Made by a program: the position numbers and the translations under genes
Notes under the pieces: model-generated
What the model was told of the DNA's origin: nothing
Databases searched by the model: none
Seen by the model: only the letters and a program-made list of their open reading frames with translations
In this document: in pieces, positions 27,380 through 36,999 of the stretch
Numbering within the stretch: position 1 is the first letter of the stretch
Layout: every line of letters begins with the position of its first letter
Assembly: GCA_947373105.1 (NCBI GenBank)
Contig: CANBWK010000003.1
Location: 1-64,000, forward strand
Direction of reading: 5' to 3'
Length of the DNA: 64,000 nucleotides
Origin: Comamonadaceae bacterium
GTDB lineage: Bacteria; Pseudomonadota; Gammaproteobacteria; Burkholderiales; Burkholderiaceae_C

Positions 27380-28849
27380 TCACCAACCTCGCTTAAGTCG
27401 ATCACTGTTTACCCACGTCGCATGAAAACCTGGAGGCACTTTGTTCGGGAGAATAATTTGCGCCATCGGACCGCCCCCAAAGTTGCGCGCGTCGAATACT
27501 TGTAACTCCGAACGTTTTTCTCGGGCGTTCCATACAAAACTCACCAAATAACCATGATCCTCGCTTTGTGGATTGTCCGCAGGCGCGAACGGTGCTTCAC
27601 TGTAAAAGAAGTCTCGACCTTCGCTCCAGGCTTGGGCAACTCCTTTCTGAAGATCGTACTTGATCAGACCAGCAAAGCGAGGTTGTTTGTAGCTCTCTCG
27701 AACCATGGTGATGTTGTATGAGTAACGGGTCTTGAAGCCCATATAACTCGAATTGATCATCGGGAACTCTGAACAGAAAACGTCATCCACAATGCGCTCG
27801 GTTGTTTTTCCTGTTGAAAGATTAAAACGCCATTCGTAGTAAAGAAAATCTCTGTACATAATTGACCACATCTTGGCAAACTTTTCGGCCTCAATGTTGC
27901 CGGCCAAGTCACGAGGTATGCGAAACGGAGTGCCTATCATGACGATCTCATCGCCCTCCTCCCACGCATTGGCGACATGCAACATATAGTTGGGTTTTGC
28001 CTCAAACCATTTGATCGCCTCCGGTTTGCCATACCGAGGAACCACCGCAAAACGTGATGGCATCTGCGCGTGAAACTTGAGCTTGTGTCGCCCTGCTGCC
28101 AATGCATCTTGATCGTAAAAGAGCGGAAAATCATGCAGCACAGTGAAATTCTCAGTTACAGCCATGTCGTGCGGCAATCGCGGACCAGGAAGTTCAACAG
28201 GAATCTTGTGCTTGAGCTTGCCATCACGCCCGATGACTCCGTAGTGCATGTAAGGAGCAGTCTTGCCATAGTCAAAAAACAAGAGATCACCCGTACGCTC
28301 ATCAACCTTGGAATGAGCTGAAGCATGAAGATCAGGCGCACCCTCAAAGCTGGCTGTTCCCAAAGTCTCTAATGTAAATGGGTCTACGTGGTACATGCCC
28401 CCAGCCAGGTACCACATGGTTAGAAGCTTTCCGTTGTGAAACACCACATCTGTGTTGGAAGTATTCTTGAGCGGCATATCGGGTCGGTCTGCCCTTGGCG
28501 CTTCCTGAAGACCCTGCCAAAGAGCGTGACCGGCGTTGACCTCTTCTTTGAAAGGGCTAGTCTGAATCCAGCGGTTTTTGTAGCGCACTTTTCCCTTCTC
28601 AAAGTAGGCTGCGTGGATCATCCCGTCACCGTCGTACCAGTGGTAACGCCCCTCTGCAGCAAATTTTCGGTTAGGTCCGTTGCGAAAGTACGCACCATTC
28701 AGGTCTTCAGGAACTTTACCAATTACTTCCAGGTTAGAGATGTCCAATTCCTCTATGACCGGCTCAAATGCCCCTGTGATAACAGGAGGTAAGTCCACTA
28801 TGCGATCGAAGGCATCACTCATATTCATGTTCGTTGTAATTGTTGTCAT
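27380..28849 (-). CDS. carotenoid oxygenase / RPE65-family dioxygenase (lignostilbene-type candidates)
   Basis: GAYFRNGPNRKF, HWYDGDGMIHA; candidate iron-ligand His in LHASAHSK, LPHDMAVT, YMLHVANAWEEGDEIV and GFHATWV. Confidence 0.9.
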   Translation of the reverse strand: MTTITTNMNMSDAFDRIVDLPPVITGAFEPVIEELDISNLEVIGKVPEDLNGAYFRNGPNRKFAAEGRYHWYDGDGMIHAAYFEKGKVRYKNRWIQTSPFKEEVNAGHALWQGLQEAPRADRPDMPLKNTSNTDVVFHNGKLLTMWYLAGGMYHVDPFTLETLGTASFEGAPDLHASAHSKVDERTGDLLFFDYGKTAPYMHYGVIGRDGKLKHKIPVELPGPRLPHDMAVTENFTVLHDFPLFYDQDALAAGRHKLKFHAQMPSRFAVVPRYGKPEAIKWFEAKPNYMLHVANAWEEGDEIVMIGTPFRIPRDLAGNIEAEKFAKMWSIMYRDFLYYEWRFNLSTGKTTERIVDDVFCSEFPMINSSYMGFKTRYSYNITMVRESYKQPRFAGLIKYDLQKGVAQAWSEGRDFFYSEAPFAPADNPQSEDHGYLVSFVWNAREKRSELQVFDARNFGGGPMAQIILPNKVPPGFHATWVNSDRLKRGW

Positions 28850-28859
28850 TTCAAGCTCT

Positions 28860-29888
28860 TTATGAGGCTAAAGCACTGGGCGACGCCTTTGGATGGAAGG
28901 AAACGGATCGAGGATGAAGTTCACCGCTGCAATTCGAACAAAGCACTTTGATCTTGAGATCTGAACCGCATGCGCTGTGGAATTTTTTATTGGCTTGCCC
29001 GTTAGTAAAAAGCCATGAATCAGCCCACTGCTCAAGCGCGATCGTGAGTCGAAATACATCACGACTTCGGGGGGTAAGCCTGTAGTTAAAACTCCGCGCA
29101 TCATTCTTCGAACGATTCTTGGAAAGAAAACCGGACTTCACTAGCAAAGTGAGTCGTTGAGACAAAATGTTGGATGAAATACCAATCACTTGCTGAATGC
29201 TGTCAAAACTGCAGCACCCTCTAAGTACCGAACTCAATATCAAATGCATCCATCGATCTGCGGTCATAAAAGCGATGTGATGGCCAGCCTGAGTAGGATT
29301 GATGTCCGTCTTCTTAATGGCCCAACGCTTGGCAGGCGAAAGCGGCAAGAAAAGTTTTGGCTTTGTAAAGGGTGTACTTTCATATTTGACATCATTTGGC
29401 CCGACTTCTAATTGACATTCACCACAAGAAAAAACCGGCAGCATTGGTTGCCCGCAATCATGATGAACCAGTTTGGACGGGTGGCTTGGTCCAGCATCAC
29501 CTGCCCATTTGCGGGTCCAACTCCAAACCATCAAGGCCCAAGGGTACAACCCCATTCCACAGGGCGTTAGTCGATAGCCTCCACGAGACACATCAAAGAT
29601 TCCATTGTTAACCAATCCTTTAAGTCGTTGACTCAAAGTCTGTCTTGGAATAGTTAAGCGGAATTGAAACTCTTCGAATTTGTGGATGCCCAAAAAGGCC
29701 TCTCGGAGTATGCGTTGTGTCCACCAATCTCCAATTGCATCCAGGGCGCGGGTAAGCGATGCGCCATGACTCGGCTGAGCAAGACCTTGGTTATCCCGAG
29801 TTTCTTGCTCACAACGGGCAGTCCGTTGGACAACAGATGACAGGTCAACACCTGTAATGAGAATGGTCATGGTCGCTCTAGAACCCAT
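28860..29888 (-). CDS. tandem HxlR-type winged-helix regulator with two putative zinc ribbons
   Basis: Two HxlR-like units (IGDWWTQRILREAFLGIHKFEEFQ...; TADRWMHLILSSVLRGCCSFDSIQ...), each followed by H-x2-C-x9-C-x2-C. Confidence 0.75.
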   Translation of the reverse strand: MGSRATMTILITGVDLSSVVQRTARCEQETRDNQGLAQPSHGASLTRALDAIGDWWTQRILREAFLGIHKFEEFQFRLTIPRQTLSQRLKGLVNNGIFDVSRGGYRLTPCGMGLYPWALMVWSWTRKWAGDAGPSHPSKLVHHDCGQPMLPVFSCGECQLEVGPNDVKYESTPFTKPKLFLPLSPAKRWAIKKTDINPTQAGHHIAFMTADRWMHLILSSVLRGCCSFDSIQQVIGISSNILSQRLTLLVKSGFLSKNRSKNDARSFNYRLTPRSRDVFRLTIALEQWADSWLFTNGQANKKFHSACGSDLKIKVLCSNCSGELHPRSVSFHPKASPSALAS

Positions 29889-29893
29889 TTTGT

Positions 29894-29939
29894 TTGCATT
29901 ACTTAAATTAATAATATTAGAATGAGTCTAATAATGCAA
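29894..29939. promoter_or_regulatory. nested inverted repeats in a divergent promoter region
   Basis: TTGCATTA ... TAATGCAA (outer) and ATTAGA-ATGAG-TCTAAT (inner). Confidence 0.5.
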
Positions 29940-29985
29940 GCCAATTTAGCCTGCACAAAAATACGAGCCTGCTTAGGCTTGAGCG

Positions 29986-31716
29986 TTGGAGACACAATTG
30001 ATACTTGTGCCACAAGAAAAGATTGCCGCTTTTACCGAATCTGGGTGGTGGGGCGCTCTCACTCTGGATGACTACTTCCGGGCCAACACGGCAAGGTTTA
30101 ATCACCGCGTTGCCGTAGTCGATGCGCCAAACCGCGAGGCCTTTACTGATGGTGCACCTCGAAGCCTGAGTTGGATTGATCTGGAAAAAGAGGTCACTCA
30201 GCTTTGCCGCGTACTGGTGCAAGATGGTCTCACAAAAGATGACATCATTATTATGCAGTTGCCTAATTGCGTTGAGCAATTTGTAGTCTACATGTCCTGC
30301 GCCCGTCTTGGCGTCATCGTCACGCCTCTGCCCATTCAATACCGCAAGCATGAGTTAAAACATGTGCTTTCGAGAACAAGCGCAAAGGCGGTCATCACCT
30401 GTAGACGTATCGGCAATCACGCACACGCAGACATGTTCAGCGCCTTGGGGGCAGAACTGCCTCATCAACTCTCTGTCTACGCATTCTCTATGCCCGGCGG
30501 TGTATTGCCAGAGGGCGCGCAAGCGCTAGATCTGCGAATGTCTCTGGCTGTTGATGGATCTCAACTGGACGATTACCTCAGCCATAGCCAAGTGAGCGCA
30601 AATGACGTCTTCAGCATTTGCTGGACATCCGGCACAGAGGCTATGCCTAAGGGTGTACCTCGAAGTCACAACGAATGGCTGGTGCTAGGGCCCACTGCTA
30701 TTGAAAGCGCCAACCTGAGTCAAGGCAGCCGAATGCTCTGCCCATTTCCACTGGTCAATATGGCTGGGATTTCTGTAGGCCTTTGCGCTTGGCTCATGTT
30801 GGGTGGAACGGTGGTGCAACATCAGCCCTTCAACCTTGAGGTGTTCCTCGGGCAACTTCGCGAGGAGCGCATCGATTACACCATTGCTGCCCCAGCAATC
30901 CTAGCGCAGTTGTTGCACAAAGAGGATCTGGTAAAGGGAATTGACTTCGTAAAACTCAACACGATAGGCTCAGGTTCAGCGCCCCTTTCACCTTGGTTGG
31001 TTGCAGGTTTTAAGGATCGCTTTGGCGTGGACATCGTTAACCACTTCGGCTCTAACGAAGGGGCCAGCCTCACCACAAGCCCTAAGGACGTGCCCGACCC
31101 CAGTAACCGTGCTCGATACTTCCCCCGCCCAGGTGCGCAGGGGATTAAATGGCATGTCTCCACTACACGCAAAGTATCCACGCGCTTGGTTGATTTGGAC
31201 ACTGGAATGGACATTACGTCCCCAGGTCAAGTAGGCGAGCTGCGTTATGCAGGCGCTACGATTTTCAGTGGTTACTTCAATGATCCCGAGTTGACCAGCA
31301 ATGCTTTTGACGATAAAGGTTTTTACAAAACTGGGGACTTGTTTGAACTCGGAGGTGAAAACAATGAGTTCTACCGATATGCAGGTAGATCCAAAGATGT
31401 GGTCATCCGGGGCGGCATGAACATTTCCTCAGAGGAGGTTGAGAACCTCATTTTGGCCCACCCTCAGGTCTCAGAGATTGCAGTCGTTGGCTATCCTGAC
31501 GAAGCAATGGGTGAGCGCTTGTGCGCGTGCATTGTGCCTCATCTCGGCGAGAAACTTACCCTTGAGGAATTAAAGAAATTTTTACTCAACCATCAGCAAG
31601 TTGCTTTTTACAAGATTCCCGAGCGGCTTTTGCTAATGGAAAAACTACCTCGCAACCCTGTTGGCAAGATTCTTAAGCGAATATTGCGTGAGCAGGTTCA
31701 GACCTATGTTCAATGA
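29986..31716 (+). CDS. AMP-dependent acyl-CoA synthetase/ligase
   Basis: CWTSGTEAMPKGVPRSHNEW; YRYAGRSKDVVIRGGMNISSEEVENLI; RNPVGKILKRILRE; likely TTG start. Confidence 0.9.
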   Translation: METQLILVPQEKIAAFTESGWWGALTLDDYFRANTARFNHRVAVVDAPNREAFTDGAPRSLSWIDLEKEVTQLCRVLVQDGLTKDDIIIMQLPNCVEQFVVYMSCARLGVIVTPLPIQYRKHELKHVLSRTSAKAVITCRRIGNHAHADMFSALGAELPHQLSVYAFSMPGGVLPEGAQALDLRMSLAVDGSQLDDYLSHSQVSANDVFSICWTSGTEAMPKGVPRSHNEWLVLGPTAIESANLSQGSRMLCPFPLVNMAGISVGLCAWLMLGGTVVQHQPFNLEVFLGQLREERIDYTIAAPAILAQLLHKEDLVKGIDFVKLNTIGSGSAPLSPWLVAGFKDRFGVDIVNHFGSNEGASLTTSPKDVPDPSNRARYFPRPGAQGIKWHVSTTRKVSTRLVDLDTGMDITSPGQVGELRYAGATIFSGYFNDPELTSNAFDDKGFYKTGDLFELGGENNEFYRYAGRSKDVVIRGGMNISSEEVENLILAHPQVSEIAVVGYPDEAMGERLCACIVPHLGEKLTLEELKKFLLNHQQVAFYKIPERLLLMEKLPRNPVGKILKRILREQVQTYVQ

Positions 31717-31731
31717 ATTCAATGTAATTTT

Positions 31732-32430
31732 ATGAATCGACCTACACTCCTCCTGCTTCCTGGCACGCTTAACGACGAGGCCGTGTGGAAAGCTCAGACA
31801 GATCAACTTGAAGTCAACATTTGCGTGGCGGATCTCACACAGCAAAATACCATTGCCTCCATGGCCGAGCATGCTATTGCATCCATGCATTCCGGTCCTT
31901 TTTTTATGGCTGGTTTTTCTTTAGGAGGATATGTTGCACTCGAAATAATGCGCCGCGCGAGTAGCCGCATCAAAGGCTTGGCACTCATAAGCACCTCGGC
32001 TCGACCCGAACTGATTGCAGGTCGAGCAGGCCGCGAAGAGATGATGGCGTTGGCGCAAAAAGACTTTTCGCAACTCACGTCAAAATTAATCCAATTCATG
32101 TTGCCCGCCACTCGGTATTCGGACGTCAACTTGGTTACAGATATCCAAGCCATGATGGATCGAGTGGGTGCTGATGCATTCGTTCGTCAGTCACAAGCAG
32201 TCATGGACCGCGCTGATAGCCGCGATATTCTGACTTTAATTCGTTGCCCTACTCTCATTATTTCAGGAAAAAATGACAAAGTAGCTGCACCCAAATTCAG
32301 TGAAGAAATGGCAAATGCCATACCGTTAGCTGAACTGCATTTTCTTGAAGAAACGGGGCATATGGCACCCATGGAGCGCCCAAACGAGGTCACGAAATTG
32401 TTGAAGGCCTGGCTTGAAAAAATTAATTGA
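31732..32430 (+). CDS. alpha/beta hydrolase
   Basis: MAGFSLGGYVALEIMRR nucleophile elbow; HFLEETGHMAPMERP. Confidence 0.88.
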   Translation: MNRPTLLLLPGTLNDEAVWKAQTDQLEVNICVADLTQQNTIASMAEHAIASMHSGPFFMAGFSLGGYVALEIMRRASSRIKGLALISTSARPELIAGRAGREEMMALAQKDFSQLTSKLIQFMLPATRYSDVNLVTDIQAMMDRVGADAFVRQSQAVMDRADSRDILTLIRCPTLIISGKNDKVAAPKFSEEMANAIPLAELHFLEETGHMAPMERPNEVTKLLKAWLEKIN

Positions 32431-32451
32431 AATAATGACTGGAGACATGAA

Positions 32452-33435
32452 ATGACAAAACTCTTTAAGACTTCACAGCAATGTTTTGCCACACTCTTTT
32501 TCGGATTCCTATTTTGCGCCGCCCAAGCGCAGGGCTTTGCTGACAAACCAGTACGCGTTATTACCCCCTTTGGGGCTGGCAATACGCTTGACGCCGCGCT
32601 CCGAGTGATGGGTGAAAAATTCAAGGAAAGTACGGGGCAATCCTTAATTATAGAAAACAAAGCGGGTGGCTCTGGATTCATCGCCGCCCAGGCTGCAGCC
32701 AGTGCTGCGCCAGATGGCTACACACTTCTTCTCGGTGGAACAGGCTTGATGACGATCAATCCACACATCTTTTCAAAAGTCCCCTATGACGTGGAAAAAA
32801 GCTACAAACCTGTGAGTAATTTCCTCGGCTCAGCTTTGGTATTTGCGGTGCATGCATCGGTCCCAGCAGAGAACCTGTCTGAGTTCATTGCCCTGACAAA
32901 AGCAAATCCGGGCAAGGGCACTTTCGCCTCCTACACGGCTGGTAACGCCTCACACTTTTCCGGGGTCATTCTGAATAAACGTGCTGGGATCGATTTACTG
33001 CACATCCCTTTTAATGGCACACCAGCCGCTACGACAAACCTTCTTAGCGGGCAGGTGCAGTCAGCATTTTTACCTTTGCTGTCGATCAAACAGCACATGG
33101 ATTCAGGGAAAGTTAAGGTTCTCGCTATTACTGGGGACGTGCGCTCCCCTCTTGCCCCCACCGTACCTACATTCAAAGAACTAGGCTACCCAGACCTGAA
33201 TTTGTATGTCTGGGCGGCACTTTTTGCGCCAGCAGGTACGCCGGATACAGTGGTTCAAAAGCTGTCTCTAGAGATCAATAAAGCACTCAAAACGACTGAG
33301 GTGATTGAGAAATTCAAGGCTATGGATTTCACACCTCTTCCATCAAGCCCCGAAGAATTGTCCACATTTGTGCGTAATGATTCAAGACGGTGGGCGGAGG
33401 CAGTCAAACTGTCCGGTTTTAAAGCCTCAGAATAG
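32452..33435 (+). CDS. Bug/TctC-family substrate-binding protein
   Basis: FADKPVRVITPFGAGNTLDAALRVMGEKFKESTGQSLIIENKAGGSG. Confidence 0.93.
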   Translation: MTKLFKTSQQCFATLFFGFLFCAAQAQGFADKPVRVITPFGAGNTLDAALRVMGEKFKESTGQSLIIENKAGGSGFIAAQAAASAAPDGYTLLLGGTGLMTINPHIFSKVPYDVEKSYKPVSNFLGSALVFAVHASVPAENLSEFIALTKANPGKGTFASYTAGNASHFSGVILNKRAGIDLLHIPFNGTPAATTNLLSGQVQSAFLPLLSIKQHMDSGKVKVLAITGDVRSPLAPTVPTFKELGYPDLNLYVWAALFAPAGTPDTVVQKLSLEINKALKTTEVIEKFKAMDFTPLPSSPEELSTFVRNDSRRWAEAVKLSGFKASE

Positions 33436-33659
33436 AGTGTTAATGGGAAATTGAACAACTATGAACAAACTTTGCTCCAATTTTTTCATCATTTATATCA
33501 ACCCACTAATTCCTTGATTGAGTACATATCGACCTACGGAGACACAGTCTACTAAGTGACAGTTTGATTCAATAGTCTGATGAATACTGATTTTGAACTT
33601 GGGAAGGTTGAAGAACATATTCTTCAGGTTATTTTTAACATCAGTTTTATACATCTACC

Positions 33660-34385
33660 TTGAGCGCACTCTTGAATCTTCTGAATGAATTAGCCCCTTA
33701 CGGCATACTTCGTGCGGGCATGAATCTCGGCAATACACTTTTCACACGCCAAGATAATTCAGGTCAATTGCATGGTGTCAGTGTTGATTTAATGTCAGAG
33801 TTGGCTAAGCGTTTAAGCGTTCCACTTGAGTTCGTAACCTTTGCCCAACCGGGACAAGTGGCTGATGCATCGACAAAAGACGCTTGGGATGTCGCCATTC
33901 TGGCCATTGAGAAGACCAGGGCACAAACCATTTCATTCTCTCCCGCCATGACTGAGATTGAAGCAGGGTACGTCGTGCATCAAAATTCTGCTCTATTGCT
34001 TACTGAACATGTAGATGCCAAAGGGGTAAAAATTGCCGCACCAGAAAAAGCTGGCTATGAACTGTTTTTGACGGGTTCGCTGAAAAACGCGTCAATTGTT
34101 CGCACCCCCAACTTTGCAAGTTCACTGGAAATTTTCAACGAAAAAAAAGTTGATGCTCTAGCAGGCCTGAAACCCAACCTCATTGAATCAATGCACATGC
34201 TTCAAGATGCGAGATTATTGGATGAAAAATTCATGACGGTCAACCATGGTTTCGCAATGCCACTCGGTCGAGACGTTGCAAATGCGTATTTACAGAATTT
34301 TGTTAAAGAATTGATCTCATCCGGATTTATTTCTCGCTCTATTGAAACCCATCAAATTAAGGGGCTAACCGCAATCAAAGCATGA
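33660..34385 (+). CDS. solute-binding protein family 3-like protein, apparently leaderless
   Basis: YGILRAGMNLGNTLFT...GVSVDLMSELAKRLSVPLEFVTF, WDVAILAIEKTRAQTISFSPAMTEIEAGYVV; no signal peptide; TTG start. Confidence 0.75.
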   Translation: MSALLNLLNELAPYGILRAGMNLGNTLFTRQDNSGQLHGVSVDLMSELAKRLSVPLEFVTFAQPGQVADASTKDAWDVAILAIEKTRAQTISFSPAMTEIEAGYVVHQNSALLLTEHVDAKGVKIAAPEKAGYELFLTGSLKNASIVRTPNFASSLEIFNEKKVDALAGLKPNLIESMHMLQDARLLDEKFMTVNHGFAMPLGRDVANAYLQNFVKELISSGFISRSIETHQIKGLTAIKA

Positions 34386-34421
34386 GTCGTCCATTTCAAT
34401 TAATCAACTTCAATTTTTACC

Positions 34422-35120
34422 ATGATCAAGTTTTACTTTAATGCCGCCCCAAATCCAGCCAAAGTAGCTCTGCTACTCGAAGAGCTCGGACTTCCTTACG
34501 AAACCATTCCTGTGGACACCCGTAAGGGAGAACAGCACGAGCCGAATTTCACCAAGATCAACCCGAACGCCAAGGTACCAGCCATCATTGATGGCGATGC
34601 CGTTGTATTTGACAGCAACGCCATCCTTCTTTACCTTGCAGACAAAGAAAACAAGTTTGTACCTGATAAATTGCAAAACGCTTCACGTGGTGAGATGCTC
34701 TCTTGGCTGATGTTTATTGCCAGCGGTATTGGACCCTACTCTGGCCAAGCTGTTCACTTCCGAGTTGCAGCACCAGAGCCTAAAGAATATGCAATGAATC
34801 GCTATGACTTCGAAGCCAATAGGCACTGGAAAATCATTGACGATCAACTGGCTTCACATCACTACATGCTGGGCGAGAACTACAGCATTGTCGATATGGC
34901 TCTGTGGGGTTGGGCACGTCTGGCACCGTTTGTTCTGGGTGGTGAAGATACTTGGACAAAACTGCCTAACGTCAAGCGCCTGCTCGACGAGCTCAATGAA
35001 CGGCCCGCGGCAAAGCGCGTCGAAGTTTTGCGGACGTCATTTCAATGGAAAACCGAAATGGACGATGAAGCAAGGCGCGCGATGTTCCCTCAAAATGAAC
35101 GACTCAAAAAGCCAGCCTAA
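34422..35120 (+). CDS. glutathione S-transferase
   Basis: MIKFYFNAAPNPAKVALLLEELGLPYETIPVDTRKGEQHEPNFTKINPNAKVPAIID; YSIVDMALWGW. Confidence 0.92.
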   Translation: MIKFYFNAAPNPAKVALLLEELGLPYETIPVDTRKGEQHEPNFTKINPNAKVPAIIDGDAVVFDSNAILLYLADKENKFVPDKLQNASRGEMLSWLMFIASGIGPYSGQAVHFRVAAPEPKEYAMNRYDFEANRHWKIIDDQLASHHYMLGENYSIVDMALWGWARLAPFVLGGEDTWTKLPNVKRLLDELNERPAAKRVEVLRTSFQWKTEMDDEARRAMFPQNERLKKPA

Positions 35121-35132
35121 CCGCGTTGCAGA

Positions 35133-36152
35133 CTAATTCAAACCCTTGATGGCCTCGGCAAACAACGCGTTCTGGTCCTTGAGATACTGCTTGTAATCTT
35201 CGGGATTCAGTAACTTGATTTCTGCACCAAATAATTTCAAATTCCCTGAAATTTGTGTGTTGTATTTCTCAACTGTTTTCTGAGCAGCCACATAAATTTG
35301 ATCAATCACTTCTTTGGGTGTTCCTTTGGGGGCAGAGATACCGTAGTAGGCTGGGCCAGCGATCTTGTAGCCTAACTCTCTCAGGGTTGGAACATCCGGC
35401 AAGGACTTCAATCTCTGGAGACTGAAAACAGCCAGAGGTCTTAAAGCACCGGATTCCACTTGAGGCTGCACTGCACCAACGGCCGCGGATGACAATTGAA
35501 CGTGTCCGCCGAGCAAAGAAGTAATGGCGGGCCCACTACCCTTTTCCGGAATATGGGTCCATTTGATACCTGCTTCTTTGCTGAAAATTTCGGCTAACAA
35601 ATGGGTAATGCCCATTGCACCAGAGGTCGTGTAGTTGATTTTTTCAGGATTCAACTTCGAATAATCGACCAATTCCTTGAGCGTTTTCCAGGGTGCATTC
35701 TTTGCAACCACGAGCATCATTCCGCCTTCAGAAAGGCTCGCAACGGGTTCAAAAGAGTCCAACGAGTACTTGATTTCTTTATTGGCCAGTGGCACCACTA
35801 CAATGGACCCAGGCGACGTACCGACAAGCGTTGTTCCATCGGGTTTACTGAGGGCAACAGAACCAGCGCCTATGCCACCACCGGCACCCGGTTTAAAGTT
35901 CAACACCACAGACTGCCCAAGAAATTCTCCCATTCGATCGGCAAAAGGCCTGATCATGTTGTCCGTATCTCCTGGCGCAAATGGGATCACTATTTGTATG
36001 GGCTTCGTAGGAAATTTTTCGGCAGTCAGCGCTAAGGGGCTTATCAGCATCAAAGGTAAGAATGCACACAAGGCTAACGATCCCGGTGAATGTTTTAGCC
36101 ATTTTTTCGGACTGCAAAGATCACGAAAATTATCGATAAAGACTTGATTCAT
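35133..36152 (-). CDS. Bug/TctC-family substrate-binding protein
   Basis: FPTKPIQIVIPFAPGDTDNMIRPFADRMGEFLGQSVVLNFKPGAGGG. Confidence 0.9.
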   Translation of the reverse strand: MNQVFIDNFRDLCSPKKWLKHSPGSLALCAFLPLMLISPLALTAEKFPTKPIQIVIPFAPGDTDNMIRPFADRMGEFLGQSVVLNFKPGAGGGIGAGSVALSKPDGTTLVGTSPGSIVVVPLANKEIKYSLDSFEPVASLSEGGMMLVVAKNAPWKTLKELVDYSKLNPEKINYTTSGAMGITHLLAEIFSKEAGIKWTHIPEKGSGPAITSLLGGHVQLSSAAVGAVQPQVESGALRPLAVFSLQRLKSLPDVPTLRELGYKIAGPAYYGISAPKGTPKEVIDQIYVAAQKTVEKYNTQISGNLKLFGAEIKLLNPEDYKQYLKDQNALFAEAIKGLN

Positions 36153-36168
36153 TTTTTTCTCCTGCTGA

Positions 36169-36978
36169 TTAATCGCATTTTGCTGTCATGCCGCCATCGA
36201 CAATCAGCTCCGTACCTGTAATGAATCTGGCTTCATCAGAAGCCAAAAAAAGTGCCGCATTTGCGGTATCACGACCATCACCCATAAATGGCATCGGAAT
36301 ACGTGCTTGTCTGCGCTTCAAAAGCGCTTGCAAATCCCCTGCACTTTGGGTTTTAGCCAGAACGGCATCAACCAATGGGGTGTGCAACTGGCCGGGCAAA
36401 ATAGAATTTATTCGAATGCCTTTCTGGGCATATTCAACGGCAACAACGCGACCAAACTGTATGACGCCGGCTTTAGAAACGGCATAGCCTACTTGGGGTG
36501 CACCGCTGAAACGTATCCCGGAAATCGAGGCAATATTCACAATCGCGCCTGAACCTTTTTTCTCCATCACTGGAATCACATATTTGCAGGTCAAAAATAC
36601 GGACTTCAAATTCAAATCGATTTGGGCATCAAATAAAGCCTCCGACAAGGCAACCGGCCCCCCTGGTGCAGGCCCCCCAACATTGTTGACAAGAATATCA
36701 ATGCCTCCATACTGGGCTAAACAAGCATGGACCAAGGCTTGAACAGATTCTGCTTGGGTGACATCGGCAACATAAGGTGTGAAATCGCCCCCAAACTCAC
36801 GGATCAAACTCTGGGTCTCGGTCATCGCATCCGGATTAATGTCCACAGCGAACACTTTTGCACCCTCCTGAGCGAAACGCACGGCAATAGCCCGGCCATT
36901 ACCCCAACCAGGACCAACGCAACCAGCGCCAGTAATGATTGCCACTTTGTTTTCTAATCTGCGTTCGGGTGCATACAT
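36169..36978 (-). CDS. short-chain dehydrogenase/reductase
   Basis: VAIITGAGCVGPGWGNGRAIAVRFAQEG, NNVGG, YAVSKAGVIQFGR. Confidence 0.92.
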   Translation of the reverse strand: MYAPERRLENKVAIITGAGCVGPGWGNGRAIAVRFAQEGAKVFAVDINPDAMTETQSLIREFGGDFTPYVADVTQAESVQALVHACLAQYGGIDILVNNVGGPAPGGPVALSEALFDAQIDLNLKSVFLTCKYVIPVMEKKGSGAIVNIASISGIRFSGAPQVGYAVSKAGVIQFGRVVAVEYAQKGIRINSILPGQLHTPLVDAVLAKTQSAGDLQALLKRRQARIPMPFMGDGRDTANAALFLASDEARFITGTELIVDGGMTAKCD

Positions 36979-36999
36979 GAATTTTTAATCTTCCTGTGT

